Shown here piece after piece: positions 12,810 to 23,860 of a DNA stretch of 64,000 nucleotides. The stretch lies in assembly GCA_026874595.1 (NCBI GenBank), contig CM049314.1, forward strand, positions 54,421,812-54,485,811, in the 5' to 3' direction. The notes beneath the pieces were generated by a model. It was given only the letters and a program-made list of their open reading frames with translations, made no database searches and was not told the DNA's origin. Every line of letters begins with the position of its first letter. Positions within the stretch are counted from its first letter, which is position 1. The stretch is from Sipunculus nudus (taxonomy: Eukaryota > Annelida > Sipuncula > Golfingiida > Sipunculidae). The position numbers and the translations under genes were made by a program.

Positions 12810-15033
12810 TACACATACTAACCTGTATTTTGTATTACTCTACAGGAATAATGCGATTAAATCATTAGATGATTTTTAAGTTAAAGAGTAATTTGTAACC
12901 TCTGACTATATGAGTCTCGGGAAAATGAAAGATAACACAAGAAATAAATTCTGAAGACAAAAAAAAGAAGTTAATCTTCTGAAGTCGGACAGTATTCCTT
13001 TCTTTAGATGTTCAGACAGATGATACTGGAGGTTAATGTAGTTTTGGCTGCAGGGATCATTGCCAGAGAAGAGAGACTTTACAAAAGTCCTGTCGAAAAT
13101 ACAGCAGTCAGTTCCATTCGTCTGCCTGTCAGCATTTATGACACGCAGCTTGAGGTATTGTTTAGATGAAATTTCTTATCAGATCTTTAGATCCATCTGC
13201 CTCATTGCCCGAAATAAAAACAGGTGGTATAAGTATTTGAGAGATCTTTTCAAAACAGATATAGAAGTAGCAGCTTCTAGCGAGGATGAATTTACATACA
13301 AGGGTATGTGATGATTAAAGATTAGAATGTAAAGCTGTGTATGACAAGGGCCCATTTCCCTTGCTCAATGGGGGCAAGGGGGAGGGGTCTTGGAATCCCT
13401 CCCCCTACACACAGGCCTTTGTAATGGGGTATACCCACTTAAACGACAACCCATGGTTTCAAAATAATGTAATAATAACAATGTTATCGGTGGATGACCA
13501 AGAACCCAAATTTGAAGGTGGGGGTGGGAAGGTTGTATAACGGCCCGGGGGAATGGGGGGCGGGGAGGGGGGGGGGGGCGTTGGCGAGGAATGTCCCCTC
13601 TCGTATACGGTGTGGAAAAGTCAACAGATTCCCACTCAAAATTTTAGTGGCAGGTTTATGTTGTAAAATAATGTTCGATGACTGAAAGAAGAAAAACGAC
13701 TGATGATCGATTTTAATCGAATATTTTAATGAAACTTCTTTATAACGATGAACATTGTTGTATAGAATTATACTTAATATATTGACTGATTAAACTCAGT
13801 CTGACGTATAAATCACGCTGAAAGTTGAAGGTCACGGTCGAGTTGTCGACACTTGTTCGCTGTCTGAAACATTGTGTCCAGTTTTATTTTATATCTCTGA
13901 CATACAGAAGTAGAACATTATTTCCTAGACAATATGACCATGTGAATACATAATCGTTCGTGATTGATTATTCAAATATGTAATCGATTTAATCGATTGA
14001 AAAAAGAAAACGACCGATCATCGATATAATCGAATTTTTGGAACACCACTTCAAAATGTAAGCAATAGTGAGGCAATTTAAGTATAATATAACAGGGGAT
14101 AATATCGCCTCACAAACCAACAAGAAGTGTTCCACTTGCCCTTAGGATATTCAATTTTTAAAACTTGCATCATTTTTTTTTTAATTTGAGCACTTCATGA
14201 GAGTTCATTGAAATCTGAAAACACTGCAAGATTGTGATATATTTTTTAATTAACTGGTAATTTTACGGATTGCACATATCAGCTATTTTGAATGACAAAA
14301 TGACAATTATTTATTTTAATGGTGTTGAGTGATTGTTCACAATAAAATCAATTGACTTGTTTGAATCAAATACAGGTAAAGTAACTATAGTTTCTAGCAA
14401 TGATGAATCCACATGCATGTGATGGTTTCAATTATTAAAATGGAAGACTATGTATACTGATTATATAATAATAAAATGAAAAAAAAAATATTGTAAAGCG
14501 TTTGTGTGACTTAAAAGAAGTTACTTTCAGACTACAAGATTAATGTATTATAAACGAAAGATTTGAAAAAGATATAAAGATTTTTAGAATCGGAATTACA
14601 CCTAAGAAAGGTAATTCGCCTTATTGAAGCAATAACTGAGTAGATATATATATATATATATTGAAACTTGCGTTAGCTTTACTTAAAATTCCACAGATCC
14701 GGAAACTTTATCTGGAATTTTTTGTCCACCTCTTACACTGCTTGCGGATGAAACAAAGAAGCCCTGTCACATGGGGGGGGGGGGGGCTTCTGCCGGCCCA
14801 CCTTTAAGTATATGAGTAGCAGTTAGCCGAGTCGAAGACAGAGAGCGCTGGCGTCGCTTGGGAGAAACGCTGAACTACCTGATCAATTGTGGGGGTCTTG
14901 TCAGTGTGTCTCAGCTTAAATTATGAGTATTAGGAAAAAATATCCGTGATTCCGTTTACTAGCGCTTCAAATGTCTTTTTTATTCAGTTTGTTTTTATTT
15001 AAAATTTGGAATTCACTTCCCATTATACAATTA
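12810..15033. other. No gene seen; G-rich tract and TCGAT repeats
   Basis: Contains a strongly G-rich block at 13,510-13,590, a poly-G run near 14,775-14,787, and two similar 38-bp stretches with repeated ATCGAT motifs (about 13,687-13,725 and 14,001-14,038). Short ORFs here have no recognisable domain. The stretch at 14,795-14,900 is GC-richer and may be the flank into which the downstream retrotransposon inserted. Confidence 0.5.
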
Positions 15034-15115
15034 TGGTGGATTGATAGGATATTGTTGGTGACACGCAGCGCGAGCGTAGCGAGCAGACGTGCTTCTTAGT
15101 TAATGTTTTATTCTA
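15034..15115 (+). repeat. Split direct repeat A1 (left end)
   Basis: Starts TGGTGGATTGATAGGATATT, shared with 19,161-19,180. It continues with the GGTGACACGCAGCG ... GTTTTATTCTA stretch shared with 19,332-19,386. Relative to A2 it lacks about 150 bp between the two parts and carries a 6-bp GCGAGC duplication. Confidence 0.8.
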
Positions 15116-15137
15116 GTGCTTTTTATTGTTGTCCAAC

Positions 15138-16390
15138 ATGGCACCGTCAGAAAATACAGACTTGGAAAAAGACCCAATAGAAATATGGGCTGTTGAACTA
15201 AAACTTGACCCAACGACTGTGAGTCTGCTGAAAAATGAAGGGTTCACTTCAATGGAAGCCTTAGAATTACTTGAGGCAGAGGACATTGTGAAAACGAAAA
15301 TACCCCGCGGACAACGTAAATTAGTGCTAAAAGGGGTTGCGGCACTACAGGCGAAAAACGGTCTTCAGGAGTCAAACGGTACGAGCAAACAGTTGGAAGA
15401 ACGGTCTCGTCAGCCCATCTCAGCACACGCAGGAGGCGAGCCGTCGGCCATGTTGTCAGTAAATGGTCAATATGAAGACGAAACCAACAGTAGGCCGGTA
15501 AGCGCTGGAACTCCCACAGGTGACGCTGGCTACGTCCGACAAGTTCTTGAAATGCTAGCGCAACAGCAAGCCGCTGAAAACCAAAATACTACACAGAATA
15601 TGGCGAGCTCAGGTGTGCTTGGCAACCATAATGGCGGCAGAGAAGAAGACCACGTCCAGAAACAACATCCGGTATGCCAAGATGGTGCCCATCCGGAGCT
15701 TCTCGCTGACCTTCTTCGCTCGGCTCCATTGAATCGCAATAACGTCAGATGGGAGTTAATTTTACGACGCAAGCCTCATGGGACAACCCTCAAATCCATC
15801 TGGATAGCCTCACATCGGGTAGGTGTAAATTCAAGGATATTCTTGACTTTGTGGATGTAAGTGGGAGCCGTGGAGAATCTGTTGTTCTATCGTCAAACAC
15901 AGGGGAGGGGTCCCCTCAAGTGATCTTGAACGCTGGACCTAAGAAGCCCACTATTGAACAACTGACTCTTGCCCAGTGGTCACTTGCTAATTTGGCCATT
16001 TTAAATTCTATGGTAAAGGACCGGGTAATTGGCTTAGATGGTGTAATGGACTATTTGTCACACTCCGCTCGAGTATACCAGATGATTAAGTCGCATGAAA
16101 AAACCTCCGTGTTTATGTGGGACCGCGAATATAGGCGACTGCAGGCATACCTCGGGTTCCGATGGGGAACCGATGTTGGACACTTACAGGCTGCGTGGTT
16201 GAGGCAAAAACAGCCAATGTCAACAGGTAAAACCTACCCGAATCCTAGATTACCACATTACCAGTCACGGTCCAGAGGTCCGGTAGCCCCTGACGGCCAA
16301 GAAATCTGCAGGCAGTATAACACAGCTGCGGGGTGTAGATTTAATGATTGTAAGTTTGCTCATGTGTGCACAGAGACATCCATCAATTAA
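15138..16390 (+). pseudogene. Gag-like ORF1 of the YR retrotransposon, frameshifted
   Basis: ATG at 15,138 (context AACATGG) opens a frame to 15,860; the homologous continuation is in another frame from about 15,749 to the stop at 16,390. A single-base change in the overlap would explain the break. The N-terminal ~70 residues look like a SAM-type helical domain (ELKLDPTTVSLLKNEGF, LEAEDIVKTKIPRGQRKL), followed by a Gln/Asn/Ser-rich linker. The C-terminal part ends with a CCCH-type zinc finger, C-x8-C-x4-C-x3-H, at about 16,303-16,360, as is common in gag proteins of DIRS/Ngaro-like elements. Role: binding the element RNA and packaging. I place it by context and zinc finger rather than strong sequence recognition. 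Confidence 0.75.
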
Positions 16391-16451
16391 CCATGCTAGG
16401 CATTAGCTAGACTGGGTTTGTGTTCAACAACAGTCGAGTTTAAATGAATTA

Positions 16452-17908
16452 GAATGGCAAAGATATCTTGAAGAAACCAATGATCCCGATAAAGAGTTTT
16501 TAGGTGAAGGCGTAAAGAAAGGTTTTGATATAGTAAATAATACTGCAGTGCCCTTATCAGTGCATATGGATAATCATAAGTCAGCTTTGTTAAAATAGAG
16601 AGGCCACGGAGACAGAAATAATGAAAGAAATATCATTGGGAAATTATGTTCGGTGTGAGACTAAACCTAGTATCATTAGTGCGCTCGGTGCCATTCCAAA
16701 AGAGGATGGAACAATAAGACTCATTCATGACTGTAGTCTGCCTGCAGGCAGGGCTGTCAATGATTATGCTGAATGGGAGTATCAAGCTAAGTTCAAAACA
16801 GTAGATCATGCAGCTAAACTGGTCACGCCAGGTGCATACATGGCTAAAGTGGATCTTAAATCTGCGTATCGTTCAGTTAGGATATCTAAACATAGTCAGA
16901 GATTTACCGGACTTTCGTGGGCTGATTTGAATGGTAAAACTAGATATTTCTACGACACTAAATTACCGTTCGGTGTCAGACGGGGACCAGGAGTATTTCA
17001 CCGTTTGACGCAAGCAGTGACAAGATTTATGGCTTATCAAGGGTTTAGAAATGTGATCGCTTATCTGGACGATTTTTTAATTATTTCTGACAATAAAAAT
17101 GACTGTACCTTGGGTATGTACACTTTGATTCGTATGCTTAGGAGACTTGGGTTCATGATTAATTGGAATAAGGTCGTTGGGCCTTGCGAGTTTTTAACTT
17201 TTCTGGGGATTAATATAGATAGTATTAACATGTGTTTAAGTTTGCCAGCGGATAAACTCAGCAGCATAAGAGAGGAGCTGGCTAAGTGCATATCATTGAA
17301 GCGTATGACAAAGCGCCAACTGCAAAGTCTTATCGGTAAACTTAACTATTCAGCATATGTAGTCAGAGGCGGGCGAGTATTTCTCCGGAGACTTATTGAT
17401 GCTGTTAACATGATGAAGAACAAAAACGATCGGCGGCTGCTTGACCATCAAATGAGAAGTGATATCCATTGGTGGTATAATTGGAGCATGTATTTTAATG
17501 GGGTTGCATTTATTTTACATCCTAAACCTGTACTAGGGGTTTACACGGACGCCTGTAATCAGGGATGTGCAGGGGTATTTGGAACGGACTGGTACTATTG
17601 TAACTGGGCATGTGATTTGCCAACATGTACTAATTTACAAATTAATGCCAAAGAGACGCTAGCAGTGATTATAGCAGCCTACAGATGGGCACCTCTGTGG
17701 CGTAATAGACGTGTTATAATAATGTCGGATAACAAAACAACTGTCTCAAATATAAACAAGGGTGTAGCTAGGAATAAGTTGGTAATGACTGCCTGAGGGG
17801 CTTATTTTGGTTGTCAGCGCTGTATAATTTTCATCTGACTGCAACACACATAGAAGGCAGAGTTAACAAGGTCGCGGACTGTTTATCACGCTTGCATGAT
17901 CCAGTTTA
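16452..17908 (+). pseudogene. Reverse transcriptase-RNase H of the YR retrotransposon, broken
   Basis: The N-terminal part (16,452-16,598, ending in a TAG) contains NDPDKEFLGEGVKKGFDIV, typical of the region before the RT fingers in DIRS/Ngaro elements. The main frame runs 16,621-17,796. Visible RT motifs: ALGAIPKEDGTIRLIHDCS, KVDLKSAYRSV, LPFGVRRGP and the catalytic YLDD in VIAYLDDFLII. RNase H follows, with VYTDACNQGCAGVFG (first Asp), NAKETLAVI (Glu) and IIMSDNKTTVSN (Asp). The tail with HIEGRVNKVADCLSRLH lies one frame over from 17,811. So there are two frame breaks, one at about 16,598-16,620 and one at about 17,790, making this copy inactive as it stands. Confidence 0.88.
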
Positions 17909-17999
17909 TTCCCGGAGCATGTTAGAATTGGATTCTTACCTTGAATTGTTTCCTTTAACAAACATATGTCACTTAGATCTATGTGTATGTTTTGTTACA

Positions 18000-18990
18000 G
18001 TAAGCCAACAACCACGGTGCAAGTTCCTTGAGGAGCTTGACAAAACTGTGGCATCTTATCAGGCGGCGGCATTGGCTAATTCCACAAAGAATGGGTACAA
18101 AACTCACCTTAAATCGTATGTAGATTACTGTAAGCAAGCACAGATTCCGTTGGTGCCATTAAATAAAAGGGAATTGTTTTGTTATGTAGCTTACTTAGCG
18201 AATAGATTGTGTTACTCGTCAGTGAGGCAATATTTGAACATTGTTCGATTAGTTCATGAGGTGGCGGGTTATCCGAACCCGCTCGAGGAAGCTGCTGGGT
18301 TGAAGCTTATGGTGAGGGGGGTTCGCAGAACATTGGGAGATGCTCCACAACGGAAACTACCAATTACAGTCCCCATTTTAAAGAGAATCCTTAAGACAAT
18401 TAACCTTTCCTTGCCCAGGGATATTTGCTTTTGGGCAGTGTGTTTGTTTGCATTCTTCATGCAGTTTTCTGCGAAAATCCCATCTCCTTCCAGATCAAAT
18501 CAGTTGTCATTCAGATATATTATTGTCTAGGCAGTGTTTCTCCTTCCATCCAGACTGTGTTATTGTGCATATTAACAGTTCTAAGACAATCCAGTTCAGA
18601 GAAAGGTCATTAAAAATTCCTCTGCCAAGGATTCCAAATTCGCCCCTCTGTCCAGAACAAGCATTACTGCTTCACTTTACTATTTCACCAGCAGCTGCTG
18701 ATAAACCCGCCTTCCTGTTTAAAACAGACAGATCTGGTTCTGTTTTAACGTACAATAAATTCATGGACAGACTGAAGGCAGCATTAAGGGCTTCTGGAGT
18801 AAATCCGAATCAGTATGCAGGGCACAGTTTTCGTCGGGGAGGGGCTACTCTTGCCTTCAATTGTAATATTCCAGTTGAACTGATTAAATTGCACGAGGAC
18901 TGGCGCAGCCATGCATATCAACAGTATATAATGCCGAGTGTGGAGGAGAGGTTACAAGTGGCCAAAATCATGGGAAATAATATTCATTAA
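18000..18990 (+). pseudogene. Tyrosine recombinase of the YR retrotransposon, frameshifted
   Basis: The first half (to about 18,465) continues in the frame of the RNase H tail and shows the N-terminal core-binding region (ANSTKNGYKTHLKSYVDYC, SSVRQYLNIVRLVHEVAGY). The second half is in another frame to the TAA at 18,988-18,990. A one-base change in a T run near 18,467 would account for the shift. Catalytic residues seen: the first Arg in LRKSHLLP, the H-x-x-R box in GHSFRRGGAT and the nucleophilic Tyr in the HAYQQYI segment. In this family the enzyme inserts a circular DNA copy by site-specific recombination, replacing the integrase. Confidence 0.87.
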
Positions 18991-19024
18991 CAACATATAA
19001 AATATTCTGGGTTTGGGGTGGTTT

Positions 19025-19160
19025 GGGGGAGTTTTGCGCTTCCAGATTTAGCAGCTATGCGCATCGTAATGCATGTTTATTCTATTGTGCAACGTGTGAG
19101 AATAAACAAACTCGAGTCACCCAAACCCAGGTTTTATTGTCTCTCTTTGCCGTCATTAAA
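19025..19160 (+). repeat. Split direct repeat B1
   Basis: 136-bp copy beginning GGGGGAGTTTTGCGC and ending GCCGTCATTAAA, identical by eye to 19,551-19,686 at a constant offset of 526. It contains AATAAACAAACTC, a possible polyadenylation signal, shortly after the recombinase stop. Confidence 0.85.
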
Positions 19161-19386
19161 TGGTGGATTGATAGGATATTAATCCTTTGTTAATGGCGGT
19201 GGGGAGGGGGCAACGTGTCTGTGTTTACGGAGCAGTGTAACGGGGGTAATGCCACATGACCAGGCAGCAGTGACACATGACTACCCAGGTACGAGCGGGG
19301 GAGGGTTACTTGAATAGGATCACCAGACCACTTGGTGACACGCAGCGTAGCGAGCAGACGTGCTTCTTAGTTAATGTTTTATTCTA
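19161..19386 (+). repeat. Split direct repeat A2
   Basis: Begins with the same 20 bp as A1 and ends with the same ~55-bp GGTGACACGCAGCG...TTTTATTCTA block. Between them are about 150 bp (19,181-19,331) absent from A1. It lies between B1 and B2, as expected for split direct repeats. Confidence 0.8.
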
Positions 19387-19550
19387 TTTTCCCACCCTCC
19401 CACCACGGAATACGACAAATTATACCGCTAGAAACTCTTTGTGATAACTGAATGGATTTTAATATTCATATGCTCTTATACTTTACAGTTGTGAGTTAGA
19501 TAATTTTGTATTATGTTGTGTTGGAATTCGATGTTATATTTATGTTATGT

Positions 19551-19686
19551 GGGGGAGTTTTGCGCTTCCAGATTTAGCAGCTATGCGCATCGTAATGCAT
19601 GTTTATTCTATTGTGCAACGTGTGAGAATAAACAAACTCGAGTCACCCAAACCCAGGTTTTATTGTCTCTCTTTGCCGTCATTAAA
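19551..19686 (+). repeat. Split direct repeat B2 (right end)
   Basis: Second 136-bp B copy. Its last bases, GTCATTAAA, mark the likely right edge of the element. The 164 bp between A2 and B2 (19,387-19,550) are unique AT-rich sequence. Confidence 0.85.
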
Positions 19687-19732
19687 GAAAATCTCCAATT
19701 CTTGTATCATTTAAAACTAATATAAAAACGTA

Positions 19733-20918
19733 CTGTGGATTCAGAAAATTTCGTGGGTTTAATATTTCGTGGTTTTTACCTGAAACACTATTCGTTGGGT
19801 TAAAAATGTCGATGATTAATCGCCAGGCATTGTATCAAAATTAATATGTAAATTTAAGTGAAAATAAGCCAAAGATGAGTGCTTTCCTTTTGTTAAAAAA
19901 CACGCAGTCCCGGTACAAGCGATAGGCTGTATGACACAATGACAAATATATTGGCTGACTTATCTGAATATGTTAAGGTTAGGAAAAGGAGTGTCTACTC
20001 TGACATCAAAGATAGTCCGACAAGCTGTCCACCGAATTTTATTGACCATTCGTATTGTCCCGGCGGTGTTCGGCTATTGTACTCCGCTTCCCCGCTTATC
20101 TTGACACTTCATTAAGCCCCGCCGGGCAAATTACCCGGTCCCATGTGGTCTGCGTTCGTGAGAACAAATCCTCCGATGAACTGACATATTGGTTGTGATT
20201 TTATGAATTATTAGAACCAACGGAAGACAATATTTATATTTTGTGTATTCATTAATTAAAAGTATTAATAATTCTTGGTATGTCTATCGTTCGTTCAGAT
20301 GGAACCCCTAGTTGACTGACGTACCCGGGTCCGAGGCCACAGTTAGACTGGGCTCCAGCTCATAATTGTGCTTAGCTAACCGTGACTCATCACTAAGCCG
20401 GGGGATAACAAGATTAACTCTGCCGCACAGTTGTTTATTTTATTTAAACATGACATTCTTTCAAACGAACAATCAAATAAGATTAGCAGGGCAAAATGAC
20501 CTTTACCTACGACTTTTAGCGAGATTATAATAGAGAGAGAGAGAGAGAGAGAGAACAAGTCAACGTATACCAGTGTAGGTGCAGACGCACTTTCAAAAAG
20601 TCACTTGTAAGTCCGACACTGATGAAATCTTGGTTTGTTTGCTCCCCCAGATGGTACTGAATATCTTTCCTCACAATATAATTATTTTTTCTTAATTTAT
20701 GGGCTACATATCGTTTTCTTTGTGTTCTATTAATCAGTACCATTTCCTAGCATGGACGGTGAAAGCGGGCCAACACAATAACTCAATGCACAGGGTCGAT
20801 GGATTTTCAAAATTCAAAAATAAACCTAATGATAGTTTTTTTTTTTTAATTTCGTGGATAAAGGTTACCCACGAATTCCAAGAAAATAAAAACCCAACGA
20901 ACAATTCTGAAATCACAG
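19733..20918. mobile_element. Non-autonomous TIR element, CTGTGG ends, TA target
   Basis: The left end CTGTGGATTCAGAAAATTTC and the right end (read on the minus strand) CTGTGATTTCAGAATTGTTC are inverted. Both arms continue with TTCGTGGG- or TTCGTTGGG-type motifs. TA flanks each side (19,731-19,732 and 20,919-20,920), the target duplication of Tc1/mariner-type transposons. There is no transposase ORF. A (GA)n run lies inside at 20,533-20,554. Confidence 0.6.
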
Positions 20919-20996
20919 TATCTCTTTCGGCTAGCTTTTGGCAATTAATATGCATATTTTTTTCTGGGTCAGGCACAGGCAGTAGATTTCCATGAA

Positions 20997-21000
<4 letters not shown>

Positions 21001-21034
<34 letters not shown>
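21001..21034. repeat. (TG)17 microsatellite
   Basis: Uninterrupted TG dinucleotide run. It generates a His-Thr or Cys-Val ORF artefact. Confidence 0.95.
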
Positions 21035-21037
<3 letters not shown>

Positions 21038-21359
21038 TACGCTGTGAGTCCGACCATCAGGGAATTGGCGCTATATAAATACTATATATTATTATCATTA
21101 TTATTAGTATTATTATCTTGGCTTTTATCTCATTATAAATAGGTCGGTGATGGTTCAGAGCTATTTACTGAGCAAATTGTGCCATATAATTTATCAATTC
21201 CAGGGAAAACCTTCAATAAATAACAAATGACAAGTCAGATGATATATAAAGAGGCACATAAAGAATATGGTTTTGTCCAGTGTATCGGCATTTGACTTAC
21301 CGCTACTTTGGGATAACTCAGTTACAATACAGTGTTATTTTGTTTCTCATAGTGATAAT

Positions 21360-21700
21360 TTTTTTTCGCAACAGATTTAAATCATGAATGCAAAAACACA
21401 AAGGTAAAGGAGAATATAAAGCAGAGAGCGGGGAATCTGCCCTCCCCTCCCTCAATCCATCGGTTTATGCATAAAATAAAGAGCCGAGTCACCGTTTCAG
21501 CCTATCGTGAGGTGTCGCCGCCTGGTGGCCGATAGCGACGATATTTTTCATTGGTTCGATTTCTTTTCCATAAACCAAGATTTTAACTTTTATTATCCAG
21601 TGCATCTCAAAAGAAAATCAGCATTGTAAAAATATATGACTATAAACGTTATGCAACCTTTGTATATTTTCTATAATGTTAGGTTTCTCGGGGTAAAATA
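21360..21700 (+). repeat. Direct repeat, copy 1 (pair with 23,560-23,860)
   Basis: The core at 21,494-21,560 (TTTCAGCC..CGTGAGGTGTCGCCG..) recurs at 23,658-23,716 in the same orientation, with weaker similarity on both sides. The core includes an imperfect hairpin, with CTATCG pairing to CGATAG. Confidence 0.6.
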
Positions 21701-21740
21701 ATTGATATATTGAAGTCCTTTATTACACTTTGCATTTTAC

Positions 21741-21807
21741 TGGCTTCTGTGGTCTAGGCAGCGCACGTGACTCGCGCAGCACAGTGCGGACCGTGAGTTC
21801 GAGTACC
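21741..21807 (+). repeat. tRNA-like sequence (SINE head), interrupted
   Basis: Contains an A-box-like GTGGTCTAGGCAGCG and a B-box-like GAGTTCGAGTACC about 40 bp apart, the internal promoter layout of tRNA genes and tRNA-derived SINEs. It does not fold as a convincing complete tRNA. The following sequence is cut by a TIR element at 21,808, and SINE-like sequence may resume at 22,841. Confidence 0.4.
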
Positions 21808-22844
21808 GGTGTAACAGGCCAGATTATTCCCCCTGCCCAGTTTATACCCGGGTATAATACCCCCTAGGCCAGATTATACCCCCACATGCAATCGGGTTTA
21901 ACTGTTATTTAATGTATCAAAGTTGATATAATAACAAATTTTAATGTTATCCATAAAATGATATAACCGATCTGGTTAAACACATGTACTCTCATGCATT
22001 TTCAATTACAAAAACACACCCAAGGGTCACAAACATATTTATGTAATTGAATAGAAGCCTCGTTATTTTAAATATTTTTCTTGTATTTATTGATACTATA
22101 AACTGAGAAAAACTGATTTAAAATGTTTCCTTGCACATGGAATAATGACAGCAGACTGAGAGGATAATTCTCTATAATTATAATCTTCTTAAATTTATAT
22201 GTATATGTATGTAGATATATGTTTTGATGCACTCTATACATTTAGTATGTTTAATACCATAATGTATTAGTCAGATTACCAATCTCAGGAAGCCCCCCCC
22301 CCCCCCCCAACCGCACGATCCACCTCAGGGACACCCACCCCCACCCCAAGGAAACCACCTCACAGAAACCTCCTAGAGAAACTCAAGCCTCAGAGAAGCC
22401 CCAAACAATCATTATATAATTATTACTTGCATGCATGAGATCATGCAGGCATAATGAAGTTATTTAGGTTCATACAAGACAAAACTTACAAGTATACATA
22501 CTAACATAAATGCCGCAAATAGAATTAATCGCTCATAACACGAAAACTGAGTTTTAGCTATATCGTTAAAAAATAGTTCTTATTTTATCAGACACAATGA
22601 CTAAGTCCATATAAAATTAACTATTGTGTTAAGCATAGCTGTTTTTTATTGATATATATAAAAGATATTAGAAGCAACAAGGGGGTATAATTCAGCCCAG
22701 AGGGGTATAAAATAGACTGGGCTAGATTATACCCCGGGTTATAAAATAGCCTAGCCCGTTTTATACCCGGAGTATATTCTGGCCTAGGCCAGTTTATACC
22801 CGGGTATAGATTAAGGGGGGGTTTATTCTGGCCTATTACACTGG
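21808..22844. mobile_element. TIR element with TGTAAYAGGCCAGA ends
   Basis: The left end TGTAACAGGCCAGATTAT and the right end (minus strand) TGTAATAGGCCAGAATAA are inverted. Sub-terminal regions on both sides contain several copies of TATACCCGGGTATA-like palindromic units and AGGCCAG/CTGGCCT blocks, while the centre is AT-rich and non-coding. This is a non-autonomous foldback/MITE structure about 1.04 kb long. Possible imperfect 4-bp flanks are CCGG and CTGG. The superfamily is not resolved. Confidence 0.6.
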
Positions 22845-23247
22845 TTTCAGTAAAGGAGCCATGGAATTTTCACGGTCGCCCCCAACCCAGTGACAGCGCT
22901 CTGCAGGTTAACAGAATGGACGTAGGGGGTTTCTCAGTGTTATAAACCAGAGCATAATAACGAAAAGACTCATTATATAACGGAGCAAATCACACAGCTG
23001 TTCATTAATATCCTCAACTTATAAATAAGAAAGTAATAAAATGTGAATAATTTAATCATCTAATTGATAATGAATAAAAAAATACGCAAAATATTTTATG
23101 ATATTTGGTCAAATGTGACGGAAACTGATTGGTTGTAGTCAAACTAAGGTTTCTGTTACAAATTGAGACATCTAAACGGGTTTGCTTAGTAAAAAAAGGA
23201 AAACCGCTACCGTGTATATGGACATGATAACATAATAATAATAAATC

Positions 23248-23248
<1 letters not shown>

Positions 23249-23295
<47 letters not shown>
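23249..23295. repeat. (TA)n microsatellite
   Basis: Uninterrupted TA run. It encodes an Ile-Tyr ORF artefact on the minus strand. Confidence 0.92.
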
Positions 23296-23296
<1 letters not shown>

Positions 23297-23559
23297 GCAC
23301 CAGAAAACACCTTTATTTCGTGTGAATTGATACAATGAAAATATCGCAAGCACATATATTGAAATGTATTTCCATAGTTCTTTAATGTAAAATGCAAACG
23401 GATATTAAATGTTACCCATTCCACAGAGGCGACGTATATGTATGGATTACAAAGAGAAGCGATTATCTGCACTTTATCTGTCCGGGAAGGATTTAAACAG
23501 TCAGATTGTTGGTTGTCTTTTATTATAGTGAGGTTTTTATATTCACAATAGATTTTAAA

Positions 23560-23860
23560 TAGTGAATACGTAACACAGCCAAGAAGGAGAGCAGAACGTG
23601 AACAGTCAGGAATCTCATCTTCTCTCCCTCGCCGCATCTTCTGTCTTAATGCGGAAGTTTCAGCCTCTCGTGAGGTGTCGCCGTCTAGTGATCGACAGCG
23701 ATAATACTTTTCATCGGTTCCATACTCTGGTCTGTCAATTAAGTTTCTAAATGTCATTATCTAATTCAGATAAACGAGCCGGGACATTGTAAAAACAACA
23801 AACTAATATAAAAACATGTTGCCACCTCTTTATATTTTCAACAATGACTGGTTTTCTGCA
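23560..23860 (+). repeat. Direct repeat, copy 2
   Basis: Second copy of the block at 21,360-21,700, about 2.16 kb downstream and in the same orientation. The 22-kb TIR element and a (TA)n array at 23,249-23,295 lie between the copies. Confidence 0.6.

Larger units (their letters stand above)
15034..19686 (+). mobile_element. Ngaro/DIRS-type tyrosine-recombinase retrotransposon
   Basis: A 4.65-kb element with the gene order gag, reverse transcriptase/RNase H, tyrosine recombinase. It lacks an integrase and LTRs but has split direct repeats: A1 at the left end (15,034-15,115), then after the genes B1 (19,025-19,160), A2 (19,161-19,386) and B2 (19,551-19,686). This A1-genes-B1-A2-B2 order is the hallmark of PAT/Ngaro-like elements, which replicate through a circular intermediate inserted by the recombinase without making target duplications. 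No methyltransferase domain was seen, which favours Ngaro over DIRS1. B1 and B2 look identical by eye, yet the ORFs carry frameshifts in gag, before RT, between RNase H and the recombinase, and inside the recombinase. Confidence 0.9.

Noticed and set aside
23248-23757. 169-codon minus-strand ORF
   Set aside because: Its end is the (TA)n microsatellite and the rest overlaps a duplicated non-coding block with no domain.
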